NCBI GenBank assembly: GCA_045577455.1
Contig: JAZNIJ010000239.1
Coordinates: 9,886-73,885, forward strand
Direction of reading: 5' to 3'
Origin: SIG653 sp045577455
GTDB taxonomy: Bacteria > Bacillota > Clostridia > Oscillospirales > CAG-382
DNA length: 64,000 nt
Below are positions 49,885 to 59,576 of the stretch, piece by piece. The position numbers were made by a program, and so were the translations under genes. Below the pieces are notes generated by a model that was given only the letters and a program-made list of their open reading frames with translations, searched no databases and was not told the DNA's origin. How positions within the stretch are numbered: position 1 is the stretch's first letter; each line of letters opens with the position of its first letter.

Positions 49885-51768
49885 ATGTGCGGTTTTGCAG
49901 GAATTTTCGTTAATAACGATGATATAGAAAAATATTTACCCGAAATAGAAAAAATGTCAAACTGCATCCGACATCGCGGACCGGATGACAGCAGAATATA
50001 TAAGGGAGATAATGCGCTTTTTGCTTTTCGCAGATTGAGTATTATTGACCTTGATGGTGGAAGCCAACCTTTTGTTTCAAAATGTGGCAACTATGCTTCA
50101 GTTTTTAATGGCGAGATATATAATTATCTTGAATTAAAAAAAGAATTGGAAAAGGAAGGTGTTGATTTTTCAACCAATTCTGAAATAGAAGTTATTGTGA
50201 ATCTGTATATGAGAGAGGGCGCAGAGTTTGTTAAAAAGCTCCGTGGTATGTTTGCAATACTCATATATGATAAACAAAACAAATCTCTTTTTGCTGCAAG
50301 AGATCCTTTTGGTATAAAGCCATTATATTACAGATTTACTGATAACGGTATAAAGCTGTCAAGTGAAATGAAAGCGTTTTTCTTTGATAGTGAGTATGAA
50401 GCATTTGATGTAAACAATGAAAGATTGCAGAATTATTTTACATTTCAATATGTTACAGAGCCGGATACAATAACAAATGAAATTAAAATACTCCCAAAGG
50501 GTTCTTATATGATGTTTTCGCAGAGTGCTGAAATAAAGGAGTATTATGCACAATCCTTTGCACCCGATGTAAAAACATCCTATGAAGTTAAAAGAAAAAA
50601 ACTTCGTGAAACCGTTGAAGAAAGTGTTGCTGCCCATATGCTCAGCGATGTACCTCTTGGTAGCTTTCTTTCAAGCGGTATAGATTCGGCGGTTATCACT
50701 GCTGTTGCAAGCAAATTGCAACCTGGAATTAAGGCGTTTACTGTCGGGTTCAATGTTAAAGGGTATACAGAGCTTGCAGATGCAAAGGGTATTTCTTCCC
50801 ATCTTGATATAGATCATATTTTATTGGAATGTAATCTTGATGATTTCCTTAAATCATATGAAAGGGTAATATATCATCTTGATTCTCCTGTTGCAGATCC
50901 ATCTGTTGTTGCGATTTATCTCATATGCAAGGAAGCAGCTCGCCATGTTAAGGTTGTTCTCTCTGGTGAGGGCTCAGATGAAATGTTTGCGGGATATAGA
51001 GTTTATGATAGCTCTCGCAGTGCGGACAAAATTGCAAATCTTCCTTGCGTTATAAAAGCACCGTTAAAGCTTTTGTATAAAATGATGCCTGCAGGAATGA
51101 AGGGAAAAAATCTTTTGGAAAGAGGTCTTATCCCAGTTGAAAAAAGATTTGTTGGAAACTCCTTTGTTTTCACAGAAAAAGCCAAAAAGTTATTTTTAAA
51201 AACTTTTGACCCAAATGTTTCTTTCACAGACAGAACAGCTTCCATATATGCTAAAACAGAGGGGTACACTTCTGCAATGAAAATGCAGTATTGTGATTTT
51301 AACACATGGCTTCCTTCTGATATCCTTGTTAAGGGTGATAGGTTAAGTATGGCAAATGCTCTTGAAGTTAGGGTTCCATTCCTTGATAAAAAGGTTTATG
51401 ATGTTGCAAGAACTTTGTGCGATGGAGATAAGCTGACTGAAAACACAACAAAGTATATATTAAGAGATGCTTTTAGAGACATTCTAAATGCAGAAACAAT
51501 TGTTCGACCAAAGTTGGGATACCCTGTTCCTGTGAGAGTATGGCTTAAAGATGAGCTTTACGATTGGGCAAAGGAAAAAATTATAACAGAATGTGCTGAG
51601 GAATATATCGATAAAAACGGAGCTTTGAAGCTCCTTGAAGACCATAGAAAAGGTAAGCGCGATTTGTATCACGAAATATGGTCAATTCTTGTATTTAATA
51701 CATGGTATAAAATGTATGTAACTGATGCTGAGGGCACAAAAAAGAAGATTGAAACAGGTGAGCTTTAA
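49885..51768 (+). CDS. asnB: Asparagine synthase (glutamine-hydrolysing) AsnB
   Basis: 627-residue enzyme. The N-terminus MCGFAGIF exposes the catalytic Cys1 after Met removal; the glutaminase domain continues to about 210 (IRHRGPDDSR, RLSIIDLDGGSQPF, NGEIYNYLEL). The synthetase domain has the pyrophosphate loop LSSGIDSAV and LSGEGSDEMFAGY, and LRVPFLDKKVYD-like EVRVPFLDK. Start at 49885 is fixed by the need for Cys2. Ribosome site AAGGAA. The gene ends in the start of mnmE (TAATG). Confidence 0.96.
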   Translation: MCGFAGIFVNNDDIEKYLPEIEKMSNCIRHRGPDDSRIYKGDNALFAFRRLSIIDLDGGSQPFVSKCGNYASVFNGEIYNYLELKKELEKEGVDFSTNSEIEVIVNLYMREGAEFVKKLRGMFAILIYDKQNKSLFAARDPFGIKPLYYRFTDNGIKLSSEMKAFFFDSEYEAFDVNNERLQNYFTFQYVTEPDTITNEIKILPKGSYMMFSQSAEIKEYYAQSFAPDVKTSYEVKRKKLRETVEESVAAHMLSDVPLGSFLSSGIDSAVITAVASKLQPGIKAFTVGFNVKGYTELADAKGISSHLDIDHILLECNLDDFLKSYERVIYHLDSPVADPSVVAIYLICKEAARHVKVVLSGEGSDEMFAGYRVYDSSRSADKIANLPCVIKAPLKLLYKMMPAGMKGKNLLERGLIPVEKRFVGNSFVFTEKAKKLFLKTFDPNVSFTDRTASIYAKTEGYTSAMKMQYCDFNTWLPSDILVKGDRLSMANALEVRVPFLDKKVYDVARTLCDGDKLTENTTKYILRDAFRDILNAETIVRPKLGYPVPVRVWLKDELYDWAKEKIITECAEEYIDKNGALKLLEDHRKGKRDLYHEIWSILVFNTWYKMYVTDAEGTKKKIETGEL

Positions 51769-53147
51769 TGAATTTTGAAAAAACAATTGCTGCAGTTTCA
51801 ACTCCTTATGGAAAGGGAGGAATTGCTGTTATCCGAATATCCGGCAAGGATGCCTATGATATAACATCAAAAATATTTTCCCCAAAATCGGGAAAAAAGT
51901 TGAGTCAATACAAACCTGGTTTTGCAGTGTATGGAAATTTCTTCGATGCAGAAGGTACTTTTGATGACGGTTTAGCAGTTTTCTTTAAAAATCCCCATAG
52001 CTTTACGGGTGAGGATACTGTTGAGCTTAGCTGTCATGGCGGTATTTTGGTAACTCAAAGGTTGCTTCGCGCTTGTTTGTCTGCAGGTGCAGAGTATGCA
52101 GGTCCAGGTGAATTCACAAGGCGTGCGTTTGTTAATGGAAAGCTCACTCTTTCTCAGGCAGAAGCAATTGGAGGAATTATTGATGCGGTTACTGATAAGC
52201 ATCTCAGTATAAGTGCAAATCAAAGCAGAGGTTCTCTTTCGAAAAAAATCAATGAGCTTTCAATGCGTCTTATCGGGCTTGCCGCTTCTGTATATGCATA
52301 TATAGATTATCCTGATGAAGATATGACGGATGTTTCTGTTGAAGAAATGAAATCAATTCTTGAGGACATAAAATCCGATATTGAAAAGTTGATGAATTCT
52401 TTCAAATACGGAAAAGCAATTTCCGAAGGCGTTAAAACTGTTATTGCAGGAAGACCTAATATGGGAAAAAGCTCCATAATGAATTTTTTTGCAGGTTACG
52501 ACAGGGCTTTGGTATCGGATATTGCAGGAACAACCCGTGATGTTGTAACAGAGAAAATCAGGTTTGGTGATATTGTTCTTAATGTTGCAGATACAGCGGG
52601 TATTCATGATGCAAATGATGTTATTGAAAAGATGGGAATGGAGAAAAGCATAGAATACATCAAAAACGCAGAACTTGTTCTTATTGTTGCTGATGCTTAT
52701 GAAGGTCTCCAACCTGATGATTTTAATGTTATACATCGCGTGAGAGAATATGGAAAAGAGGACTGCACGATTCTCATTCTCAACAAAGCCGATAAGGGTA
52801 GGGCTTCCGAAAAAATGGAGAAGGTTTTACCAAATGTATGTTATTTTTCCGCTATAGCTCCTGAAGAATCCCAAATTTCACAGCTTAAGGAACTTATAGG
52901 AAAAATATGCGGTGAAAAAGAGGTTGATGTTAATTCCGAAATAATTATCAATGCTCGTCAGTATTCTGCTCTTAATAAAGCATTTGGAGCAGTTAATAAC
53001 GCAATTATTGCTCTTGATGGGTTCACTCAGGACATCGCTGGCTTTGATATCGAAGAAGCTATAGCATCATTGAGAGAGCTTGAGGGAAGAAAAGTTTCAG
53101 AGGCAATAGTTGATGAAATTTTCTCGAAATTTTGTGTTGGTAAATAA
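51768..53147 (+). CDS. mnmE: tRNA-modifying GTPase MnmE
   Basis: 459-residue GTPase that with MnmG installs the cmnm group on wobble uridine 34. N-terminal formyl-THF-binding domain (about 1-118: AVSTPYGKGGIAVIRISG, FTGEDTVELSCHGG), helical domain, G domain inserted (about 217-375: G1 GRPNMGKS, G2/G3 IAGTTRD and DTAGIHD, G4 NKAD), and the conserved C-terminal CVGK. Complete. Coupled to asnB rather than the usual mnmG/rsmG neighbours. Confidence 0.97.
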   Translation: MNFEKTIAAVSTPYGKGGIAVIRISGKDAYDITSKIFSPKSGKKLSQYKPGFAVYGNFFDAEGTFDDGLAVFFKNPHSFTGEDTVELSCHGGILVTQRLLRACLSAGAEYAGPGEFTRRAFVNGKLTLSQAEAIGGIIDAVTDKHLSISANQSRGSLSKKINELSMRLIGLAASVYAYIDYPDEDMTDVSVEEMKSILEDIKSDIEKLMNSFKYGKAISEGVKTVIAGRPNMGKSSIMNFFAGYDRALVSDIAGTTRDVVTEKIRFGDIVLNVADTAGIHDANDVIEKMGMEKSIEYIKNAELVLIVADAYEGLQPDDFNVIHRVREYGKEDCTILILNKADKGRASEKMEKVLPNVCYFSAIAPEESQISQLKELIGKICGEKEVDVNSEIIINARQYSALNKAFGAVNNAIIALDGFTQDIAGFDIEEAIASLRELEGRKVSEAIVDEIFSKFCVGK

Positions 53148-53169
53148 ATTATTTATGTAAGAGGCAATA

Positions 53170-53715
53170 ATGCATTTTTTTCGTCATTTAAAAACCATAA
53201 CAAAGCATAGGCATCAGGTTATTTCTCATTGCTTTAAAATTGGAATCGGATTTCAGGGGTTAAGGCATGACTTGTCTAAATATTCTCCTTCAGAGTTTCT
53301 TTGTGGGGTGAAGTATTATCAAGGAATAAGAAGCCCAAATGAGCGAGAAAGGGAAATTTTTGGCTATTCATCAGCGTGGCTTCATCATAAGGGGCGCAAT
53401 AAACATCATTTTGAGTATTGGGTCGATGTTAATCCTGCAACGAAGCATTACGAGCCGGTTGAAATGCCTTTAAGATATGTTGCTGAAATGTTTTGCGATA
53501 GAGTTGCTGCAAGCAAAATATATAAGGGAAAATCATATTCGGATTCTTCCTCACTTGAATATTTCAACCAAGGAAAAGCTGCAACTCAAATGCATCCAAA
53601 AACTGCAGAGATTTTGAGAGGGTGGCTTGTTATGCTATCAGAAAAAGGCGAAAAAGAAACTTTTGCATTTATAAAAGCATTGATAAAACAAAATAAAAAA
53701 GAAAAGAAGTTTTAG
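53170..53715 (+). CDS. DUF5662 family protein
   Basis: 181 residues, matching the DUF5662 family by its H-rich N-terminus (KTITKHRHQVISHCFKIG), LRHDLSKYSPSEF, WLHHKGRNKHHFEYW and MPLRYVAEMFCDRVAA. The evenly spaced His/Asp pairs suggest a metal-binding alpha-helical protein of HD-like appearance, but no reaction is known. Ribosome site AGAGG. Sits 22 bases after mnmE and 13 before the phosphodiesterase, so in that operon. Confidence 0.85.
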   Translation: MHFFRHLKTITKHRHQVISHCFKIGIGFQGLRHDLSKYSPSEFLCGVKYYQGIRSPNEREREIFGYSSAWLHHKGRNKHHFEYWVDVNPATKHYEPVEMPLRYVAEMFCDRVAASKIYKGKSYSDSSSLEYFNQGKAATQMHPKTAEILRGWLVMLSEKGEKETFAFIKALIKQNKKEKKF

Positions 53716-53728
53716 TTTGGAGTTATAG

Positions 53729-54268
53729 ATGAAAATTGTTATTGCATCAGATATACATGGGTCATATGCTTGTGCGGAAAAATTATTCCGTATGATTGAA
53801 AAAGAGTCGGCTGATTTGGTTTTGATTCTTGGGGATATTCTTTATCATGGCCCAAGAAATGATTTACCAATGGAATACGATTGTAAAAAGGTTGCCTCGT
53901 TGCTTAATTCATACAAAGCAAAAATAGTTGCAATTAAGGGGAATTGCGACAGTGAAGTTGATCAGATGATGTTAGAATTTCCAATTTTGTCTGAAACGGC
54001 AGTTATAAATGCAGATGGTGTAACAATTTATGCAACCCACGGTCATAAATTTAACCCCGATACGCCTTTAGCGGCTCCCAAAAATTCAGTTGTTGCTTTT
54101 GGTCATACTCATATCCCAACCGATAGAGTTGTTGATGGGGTTCGATATATCAATCCAGGATCTGTTTCAATTCCAAAAAACAAAAGTGATAGGGGATATG
54201 TTCTTTTTGAAAGCGGATGCTTTGTTTGGAAAAATCTTGATGGTGACATTGTGAAACCTCAGAATTGA
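53729..54268 (+). CDS. yfcE: YfcE-type metallophosphodiesterase
   Basis: 179-residue calcineurin-like phosphoesterase. Metal motifs: ASDIHGS, LGDILYHGPRNDLP, KGNCDSEVD, THGHKFNP, FGHTHIP and NPGSVSIPK. The LYHGPRN stretch is characteristic of YfcE, which hydrolyses phosphodiesters with Mn. Cytoplasmic. A terminator follows, ending the long run that begins upstream of asnB. Confidence 0.93.
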   Translation: MKIVIASDIHGSYACAEKLFRMIEKESADLVLILGDILYHGPRNDLPMEYDCKKVASLLNSYKAKIVAIKGNCDSEVDQMMLEFPILSETAVINADGVTIYATHGHKFNPDTPLAAPKNSVVAFGHTHIPTDRVVDGVRYINPGSVSIPKNKSDRGYVLFESGCFVWKNLDGDIVKPQN

Positions 54269-54331
54269 GTTTCAAAACAATTTGCTGGTTGCTACAATAT
54301 TTTTAAAATAAAAATCAAATAATTTAGCAAG

Positions 54332-54371
54332 GAGCTTGATGTAAACAGTTACATTAAGCTCTTTAGTTTTT
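54332..54371 (+). terminator. Terminator after yfcE
   Basis: GAGCTTGATGTAA (54332-54344) pairs with TTACATTAAGCTC (54349-54361) with one G-T wobble, then TTTAGTTTTT. Confidence 0.88.
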
Positions 54372-54480
54372 ATGATACCTGATTTTAAAACAATACATAA
54401 TACTGCTGGTGGTATTTTTTAAAAAGTCAATAAATAAAGCTTAATTTTTGATAATTATCAGGTAATTTTTAGAAAAAACA

Positions 54481-54509
54481 TTGACAGAGAAAAGAAAATA
54501 TGGTATCAT
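54481..54509 (+). promoter_or_regulatory. Sigma-A promoter of thrS
   Basis: -35 TTGACA (54481-54486), 17-base spacer, -10 TATCAT (54504-54509). Confidence 0.8.
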
Positions 54510-54636
54510 CTTGAATAAGAATGTGAAAGTGTAGGATTGTATATTTTATGCTTTGTAACATTTGCTAAATTGCGTGTATTATTTACTTAAAACAATATAT
54601 TATATGAAAGGGCGCATTGTTGCGCATGGTACAATT

Positions 54637-56394
54637 ATGAAGGTCATTGCTCACGACGGAAGCATCTCAGATGTTTCTTTTAACGAAGAAGAGGGAAAAA
54701 AGGCGTTTTGGCATACTGCTTCCCATATTTTGGCTCAGGCAGTTAAAAGACTTTATCCTGAAACGAAATTGACCATAGGTCCTGCTATTAAAGAAGGATT
54801 TTATTACGATTTCGACAGAGAAACTCCATTTACTGTTGAAGACTTTGATGCTATAGAAGCAGAAATGAAGAAAATAGTTAAAGAGAACCTTCCTCTCAAG
54901 AGATTCACTCTTTCAAGAGAAGAAGCTCTTGCAAAAATAAATTCTGCAAACGAGCCATATAAGGCAGAGCTTTTGGCAGATATTCCTGAAGGTGATGATA
55001 TCAGCTTTTTCGAACAGGGCGAATTTTTCGACCTTTGCGCAGGACCTCATGTTGCATACACATCTGTAGTTAAAGCGTTCAAGCTCACAAAGGTTGCAGG
55101 CGCATATTGGCGTGGCGACGAGAAAAATAAAATGCTTTCAAGAATATACGGTATTGCTTTCCCAACTGCAGGTGAGCTTAAAGAATATCTTGACAGAATT
55201 GAAGAAGCAAAAAAACGCGACCATAGAAAATTGGGCAAAGAGCTTGAGCTTTTTGAAATTATGGATGAAGGCCCTGGTTTCCCATTCTTCCTTCCAAAGG
55301 GAATGATTGTTAAAAACGAGCTTATGAAGTTCTGGAGAGAGATTCATACAAGAGAGGGTTATGTAGAAATAAGCACTCCTATGATGCTCACCAAAACTCT
55401 TTGGGAAACATCAGGACATTGGGCACATTACAGCCAGAATATGTATACATCTGAAATTGATGAAAGCACATTTGCTGTTAAGCCAATGAACTGTCCGGGA
55501 AGTCTTTTGGTTTATAATATGAAGCCACATTCATATAAAGAGCTCCCAATGCGTGTTGGCGAGCTTGGTCTTGTTCATCGCCATGAAAAGGCAGGTGCTT
55601 TACACGGTCTTATGAGGGTAAGATGCTTCACTCAGGATGATGCTCATATCTTTATGACAAAAGAACAGATTACCGATGAAATAAAGGGCGTTGTTCGTCT
55701 TATTGATGAGGTTTATACTCTCTTTGGATTCAAATACAGCATTGAGCTTTCAACAATGCCTGAAGACCACCTTGGAAGCATTGAAGATTGGGATATGGCA
55801 ACCAATGGTTTAAAGGCGGCTTTGGACGAGCTTGGAATGGCTTATGAGATTAACGAAGGTGACGGAGCATTCTATGGCCCTAAAATTGACTTCCACCTTG
55901 AAGATTGCCTTGGAAGAACATGGCAATGCGGAACAATCCAGCTTGATTTCCAGCTTCCACAGAGATTTGATATTGATTATATTGGTGCAGACGGTCAGAA
56001 ACATCGTCCAATAATGATTCATAGAGTTGTATTCGGTTCAATTGAAAGATTTATCGGTATCCTCACAGAGCATTTTGCAGGAAAATTCCCACTTTGGCTT
56101 GCTCCTGTTCAGGCAAAAATCCTTCCAATAACAGATGCTCAGCGTGATTACGCTTTGTCTGTTGCCGAAAAGCTCAAAGCAAAGGGAATAAGATGTGAGG
56201 TTGATGATCGTTCTGAATCCTTGAACTACAAGGTAAGAGAAGCACAGCTTCAGAAGATAAGATATATTTTAGTTGTTGGTGAAAAAGAAGCAACAGCAGG
56301 AACTGCTGCAATAAGAGGCGGTGCAGTGCTTCCCGTTGACGAGCTTATTGAAAAGCTCTGCAACGAAATTGAAAACAGAGTAACTTCATTGTAA
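54637..56394 (+). CDS. thrS: Threonyl-tRNA synthetase lacking a full TGS domain
   Basis: 585-residue class II synthetase. Editing domain with FWHTASHILAQAV (His pair) and LCAGPHVAYT, then motif 1 region (KNELMKFWREIHTREGYVEI), zinc Cys in MNCPGSLLVYN, motif 2 LVHRHEKAGALHGLMRVRCF, motif 3 HRVVFGSIERFIGI, and the anticodon domain (LWLAPVQAKILPI). Only about 25 residues precede the editing domain, where typical enzymes carry a 60-residue TGS domain. The start at 54637 is uncertain: ribosome sites are poor here, and ATG 54604 would add 11 residues without restoring TGS. Confidence 0.9.
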   Translation: MKVIAHDGSISDVSFNEEEGKKAFWHTASHILAQAVKRLYPETKLTIGPAIKEGFYYDFDRETPFTVEDFDAIEAEMKKIVKENLPLKRFTLSREEALAKINSANEPYKAELLADIPEGDDISFFEQGEFFDLCAGPHVAYTSVVKAFKLTKVAGAYWRGDEKNKMLSRIYGIAFPTAGELKEYLDRIEEAKKRDHRKLGKELELFEIMDEGPGFPFFLPKGMIVKNELMKFWREIHTREGYVEISTPMMLTKTLWETSGHWAHYSQNMYTSEIDESTFAVKPMNCPGSLLVYNMKPHSYKELPMRVGELGLVHRHEKAGALHGLMRVRCFTQDDAHIFMTKEQITDEIKGVVRLIDEVYTLFGFKYSIELSTMPEDHLGSIEDWDMATNGLKAALDELGMAYEINEGDGAFYGPKIDFHLEDCLGRTWQCGTIQLDFQLPQRFDIDYIGADGQKHRPIMIHRVVFGSIERFIGILTEHFAGKFPLWLAPVQAKILPITDAQRDYALSVAEKLKAKGIRCEVDDRSESLNYKVREAQLQKIRYILVVGEKEATAGTAAIRGGAVLPVDELIEKLCNEIENRVTSL

Positions 56395-56408
56395 TACGGA
56401 GGAATAAA

Positions 56409-59400
56409 ATGTATAAAAAGGTTTCGTCTGAACTCAGTTTTGTTCAGAGAGAAAAAAATATTGAAAAATTCTGGAAAGAAAATAAAATATTTGAAAAAAG
56501 TATAGATTCACGCCGTGAAGGTGAGCCGTATGTTTTCTATGATGGCCCACCAACAGCAAACGGAAAGCCACATATCGGTCATGTCCTTACCCGTGTTATA
56601 AAAGATATGATTCCTCGTTACAGAACAATGAAGGGATATATGGTTCCAAGAAAAGCAGGTTGGGATACCCATGGTCTTCCTGTTGAAATTGAAGTTGAAA
56701 AGCTTTTGGGGCTTGATGGCAAAGAACAGATTGAACAATATGGTCTTGATGGCTTTATTGAAAAATGTAAAGAATCTGTTTGGAAATATAAGGGTATGTG
56801 GGAAGATTTCTCAGGAACTGTTGGTTTCTGGGCTGATATGGATGACCCATATGTAACATATCACGATAATTTTATAGAATCCGAATGGTGGGCACTTTCT
56901 GAAATATGGAAAAAGGGACTTCTTTATAAGGGTCATAAGATTGTTCCATATTGCCCTCGTTGCGGAACCCCCTTGTCATCTCACGAAGTTGCTCAGGGAT
57001 ACAAGGATGTTAAAGAAAAGTCTGCAATTGCAAGATTTAAAATAAAGGGTAAAGAAGGGGAGTATTTCCTTGCGTGGACAACAACCCCTTGGACATTGCC
57101 ATCTAATGTTGCCCTTTGTGTTAACCCCGATGAAAAATATGTTAAAATCAAAACAGGCGAATATGTTTATATTCTTGCTGAGGCGCTTGTTCCTGTTGTA
57201 ATTGGGGAAGAATATGAAGTGCTTGAAGAATATGTTGGCAAGGATTTGGAGTATACAGAATACGAGCCGTTGTTTGATTTTGCGAAGCCGGATAAAAAAG
57301 CATATTATGTTGTTTGCGATAATTATGTAACTCTCACTGACGGTACAGGTATCGTTCATATAGCACCTGCATTCGGTGAAGATGATAATAAAGTTGGAAA
57401 GAAATATGACCTTCCATTTGTCCAGCTTGTTGATTCCAAGGGTGAAATGACAAAAGAAACAAAATGGGCAGGAATGTTCTGCAAAAAAGCAGACAAAGAG
57501 ATTTTAAAAGACCTTGAAATCAGAGGACTCCTTTTCTCTGCTCCAAACTTTGAACATAGCTATCCTCATTGCTGGAGATGTGATACACCACTTATTTATT
57601 ATGCAAGAGAATCCTGGTTTATCAAAATGACCGCTGTTAGAGAACAGCTTATTAAAAACAACAATACAGTTAATTGGATTCCTGAAAGCGTTGGTAAGGG
57701 AAGATTTGGTGATTGGCTTGAAAATATTCAGGATTGGGGAATAAGCCGTAACCGTTATTGGGGAACACCTCTTAATATCTGGGAATGTTCTTGCGGACAT
57801 CAACACGCAATAGGAAGCAAGGCAGAGCTTAAAGAAATGGCAACAACTTCTTTTGAAGATGTTGAGCTTCATAGACCTCATATCGATAGAATAACTCTTA
57901 AATGCCCCAAATGTGGCGGAGAAATGAAACGAGTTCCCGAGGTTATTGACTGTTGGTTCGACAGCGGTGCAATGCCTTTTGCACAGCATCATTATCCATT
58001 TGAAAATAAAGACCTTTTTGACGCTCAGTTCCCTGCGGATTTCATCTCTGAAGCAGTGGACCAGACAAGAGGTTGGTTCTATTCATTGATGGCAATTTCA
58101 ACATTGCTTTTCGATAAAGCACCGTACAGAAACGTTATTGTTCTCGGCCATGTTCAGGATGAAAACGGACAGAAAATGTCTAAATCCAAAGGAAACGCTG
58201 TAGACCCATTTGAAGCTCTTGAATCATATGGTGCAGATGCAATTCGTTGGTATTTCTATTCCAACAGCGCACCTTGGTTGCCAAACCGTTTTCACGGTAA
58301 AGCAGTTGTTGAAGGTCAGCGCAAGTTTATGGGTACTATATGGAATACCTATGCATTCTTTGTGCTTTATGCAAATATAGATAACTTCAATCCTCTTGAA
58401 TATAAGCTGGAATACGATAAGTTGTCTGTTATGGATAAATGGATGCTTTCACGACTCAATACTCTGATAAAGACCGTTGATAATAATCTTGAAAATTATA
58501 AAATAACAGAAACAGCAAGAGCATTACAGGAATTCGTTGATGATATGAGTAACTGGTATGTTCGCAGAAGTCGTGAGCGTTTCTGGGCTAAGGGAATGGA
58601 ACAGGATAAGATAAACGCTTATATGACCCTTTATACATCCCTTGTTTCTCTCGCTAAGGTTTGCGCTCCTATGATTCCGTTTATGGCAGAGGAGATTTAT
58701 CAGAACCTTGTACGCTCAGTTGATGAAACTGCTCCCGAAAGTATTCATCTTTGCGAATTCCCGATATGCAATGAGAGCTTCATAGATTCAGAGCTTGAAC
58801 TTAATATGACGCATGTTCTTGATGTTGTATTTTTGGGAAGAGCTTGCCGTAACCTTGCCAATATCAAAAACCGTCAGCCAATCGGTAAGATGTATGTTAA
58901 AGCGGATTTTGATTTGACAAAGCTTTATATTGATATTGTTGAAGAAGAACTTAATGTTAAAGAAGTTGTGTTTACAGGAGATGTTAAGGGCTTCACTTCA
59001 TATAGCTTTAAACCACAGCTTAAAACCGTTGGGCCAAAATACGGTAAACAGCTCGGCTTAATTAAGACAACACTTGCCGAGCTTGACGGTAACGAAGCAA
59101 TGGATACTCTTAATCGTGATGGTGCTTTGAAGTTTAACTTTGACGGTGTTGAAGTTGTTCTCACTAAAGACGATTTGCTTATTTCAACTGCTCAGACAGT
59201 TGGTTTTGAATCAGTTTCTGATTTTGGAATAACTGTTGCACTTGATACAAATCTTTCTGAAGAGCTTATCGAAGAAGGTATTGTAAGAGAGCTTGTTAGC
59301 AAAATTCAGACAATGCGTAAAGATTCCGGCTTTGAGGTTATGGATAATATCAAGCTGTATATTTACGGTAATGAAAAGATAGTTTCAGTTGCATCTAAAA

Positions 59401-59522
59401 ACATCGAAGGTATTATGAACGATGTTCTTGCAAAAGAATTTGTATCTGATGTTGAATATCACGCTGCTAAGGAATGGGATATCAACGGAGAAAAGGTTAC
59501 CATTGGTGTAGAAAAAATATAA
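56409..59522 (+). CDS. ileS: Isoleucyl-tRNA synthetase, eukaryote-like (type 2)
   Basis: 1037-residue class I synthetase. HIGH motif PTANGKPHIGHVLTR (about 48-62), editing domain (LAWTTTPWTLPSNVAL, GTGIVHIAPAFGEDD), KMSKS in GQKMSKSKGNAVDP, and a long C-terminal tRNA-binding part without the terminal zinc finger of type 1. THGLPVEIEVEK and CWRCDTPLIYYARESWF mark the eukaryote-like branch, members of which are often insensitive to mupirocin. Ribosome site CGGAGG. Starts 15 bases after thrS; the two form an operon. Confidence 0.96.
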   Translation: MYKKVSSELSFVQREKNIEKFWKENKIFEKSIDSRREGEPYVFYDGPPTANGKPHIGHVLTRVIKDMIPRYRTMKGYMVPRKAGWDTHGLPVEIEVEKLLGLDGKEQIEQYGLDGFIEKCKESVWKYKGMWEDFSGTVGFWADMDDPYVTYHDNFIESEWWALSEIWKKGLLYKGHKIVPYCPRCGTPLSSHEVAQGYKDVKEKSAIARFKIKGKEGEYFLAWTTTPWTLPSNVALCVNPDEKYVKIKTGEYVYILAEALVPVVIGEEYEVLEEYVGKDLEYTEYEPLFDFAKPDKKAYYVVCDNYVTLTDGTGIVHIAPAFGEDDNKVGKKYDLPFVQLVDSKGEMTKETKWAGMFCKKADKEILKDLEIRGLLFSAPNFEHSYPHCWRCDTPLIYYARESWFIKMTAVREQLIKNNNTVNWIPESVGKGRFGDWLENIQDWGISRNRYWGTPLNIWECSCGHQHAIGSKAELKEMATTSFEDVELHRPHIDRITLKCPKCGGEMKRVPEVIDCWFDSGAMPFAQHHYPFENKDLFDAQFPADFISEAVDQTRGWFYSLMAISTLLFDKAPYRNVIVLGHVQDENGQKMSKSKGNAVDPFEALESYGADAIRWYFYSNSAPWLPNRFHGKAVVEGQRKFMGTIWNTYAFFVLYANIDNFNPLEYKLEYDKLSVMDKWMLSRLNTLIKTVDNNLENYKITETARALQEFVDDMSNWYVRRSRERFWAKGMEQDKINAYMTLYTSLVSLAKVCAPMIPFMAEEIYQNLVRSVDETAPESIHLCEFPICNESFIDSELELNMTHVLDVVFLGRACRNLANIKNRQPIGKMYVKADFDLTKLYIDIVEEELNVKEVVFTGDVKGFTSYSFKPQLKTVGPKYGKQLGLIKTTLAELDGNEAMDTLNRDGALKFNFDGVEVVLTKDDLLISTAQTVGFESVSDFGITVALDTNLSEELIEEGIVRELVSKIQTMRKDSGFEVMDNIKLYIYGNEKIVSVASKNIEGIMNDVLAKEFVSDVEYHAAKEWDINGEKVTIGVEKI

Positions 59523-59576
59523 CAATGCAGATTTAAACTTTTTAAGGTACGATAATTAAAAGGTTCGATAACAAAT

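Larger units (their letters stand above)
54269..54636. other. Intergenic region before thrS
   Basis: No gene. Contains the yfcE terminator (54332-54371), a weaker hairpin AATAC/GTATT followed by T residues (54399-54420), a 12-base palindrome TGATAATTATCA (54449-54460) and the thrS promoter (54481-54509). No T-box leader is recognisable. Just before thrS, GCGCA-TTGT-TGCGC (54612-54625) can fold as a small hairpin. Confidence 0.6.

Noticed and set aside
54449..54460. Palindrome TGATAATTATCA resembling a Fur/PerR box
   Set aside because: Three bases shorter than the 7-1-7 box and made only of common AT-rich words; GATAATTATC also occurs by chance near 15212. Kept only as a note in the gap entry.
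54269..54636. T-box leader before thrS
   Set aside because: No specifier loop or T-box sequence found; the hairpins present are ordinary terminators.
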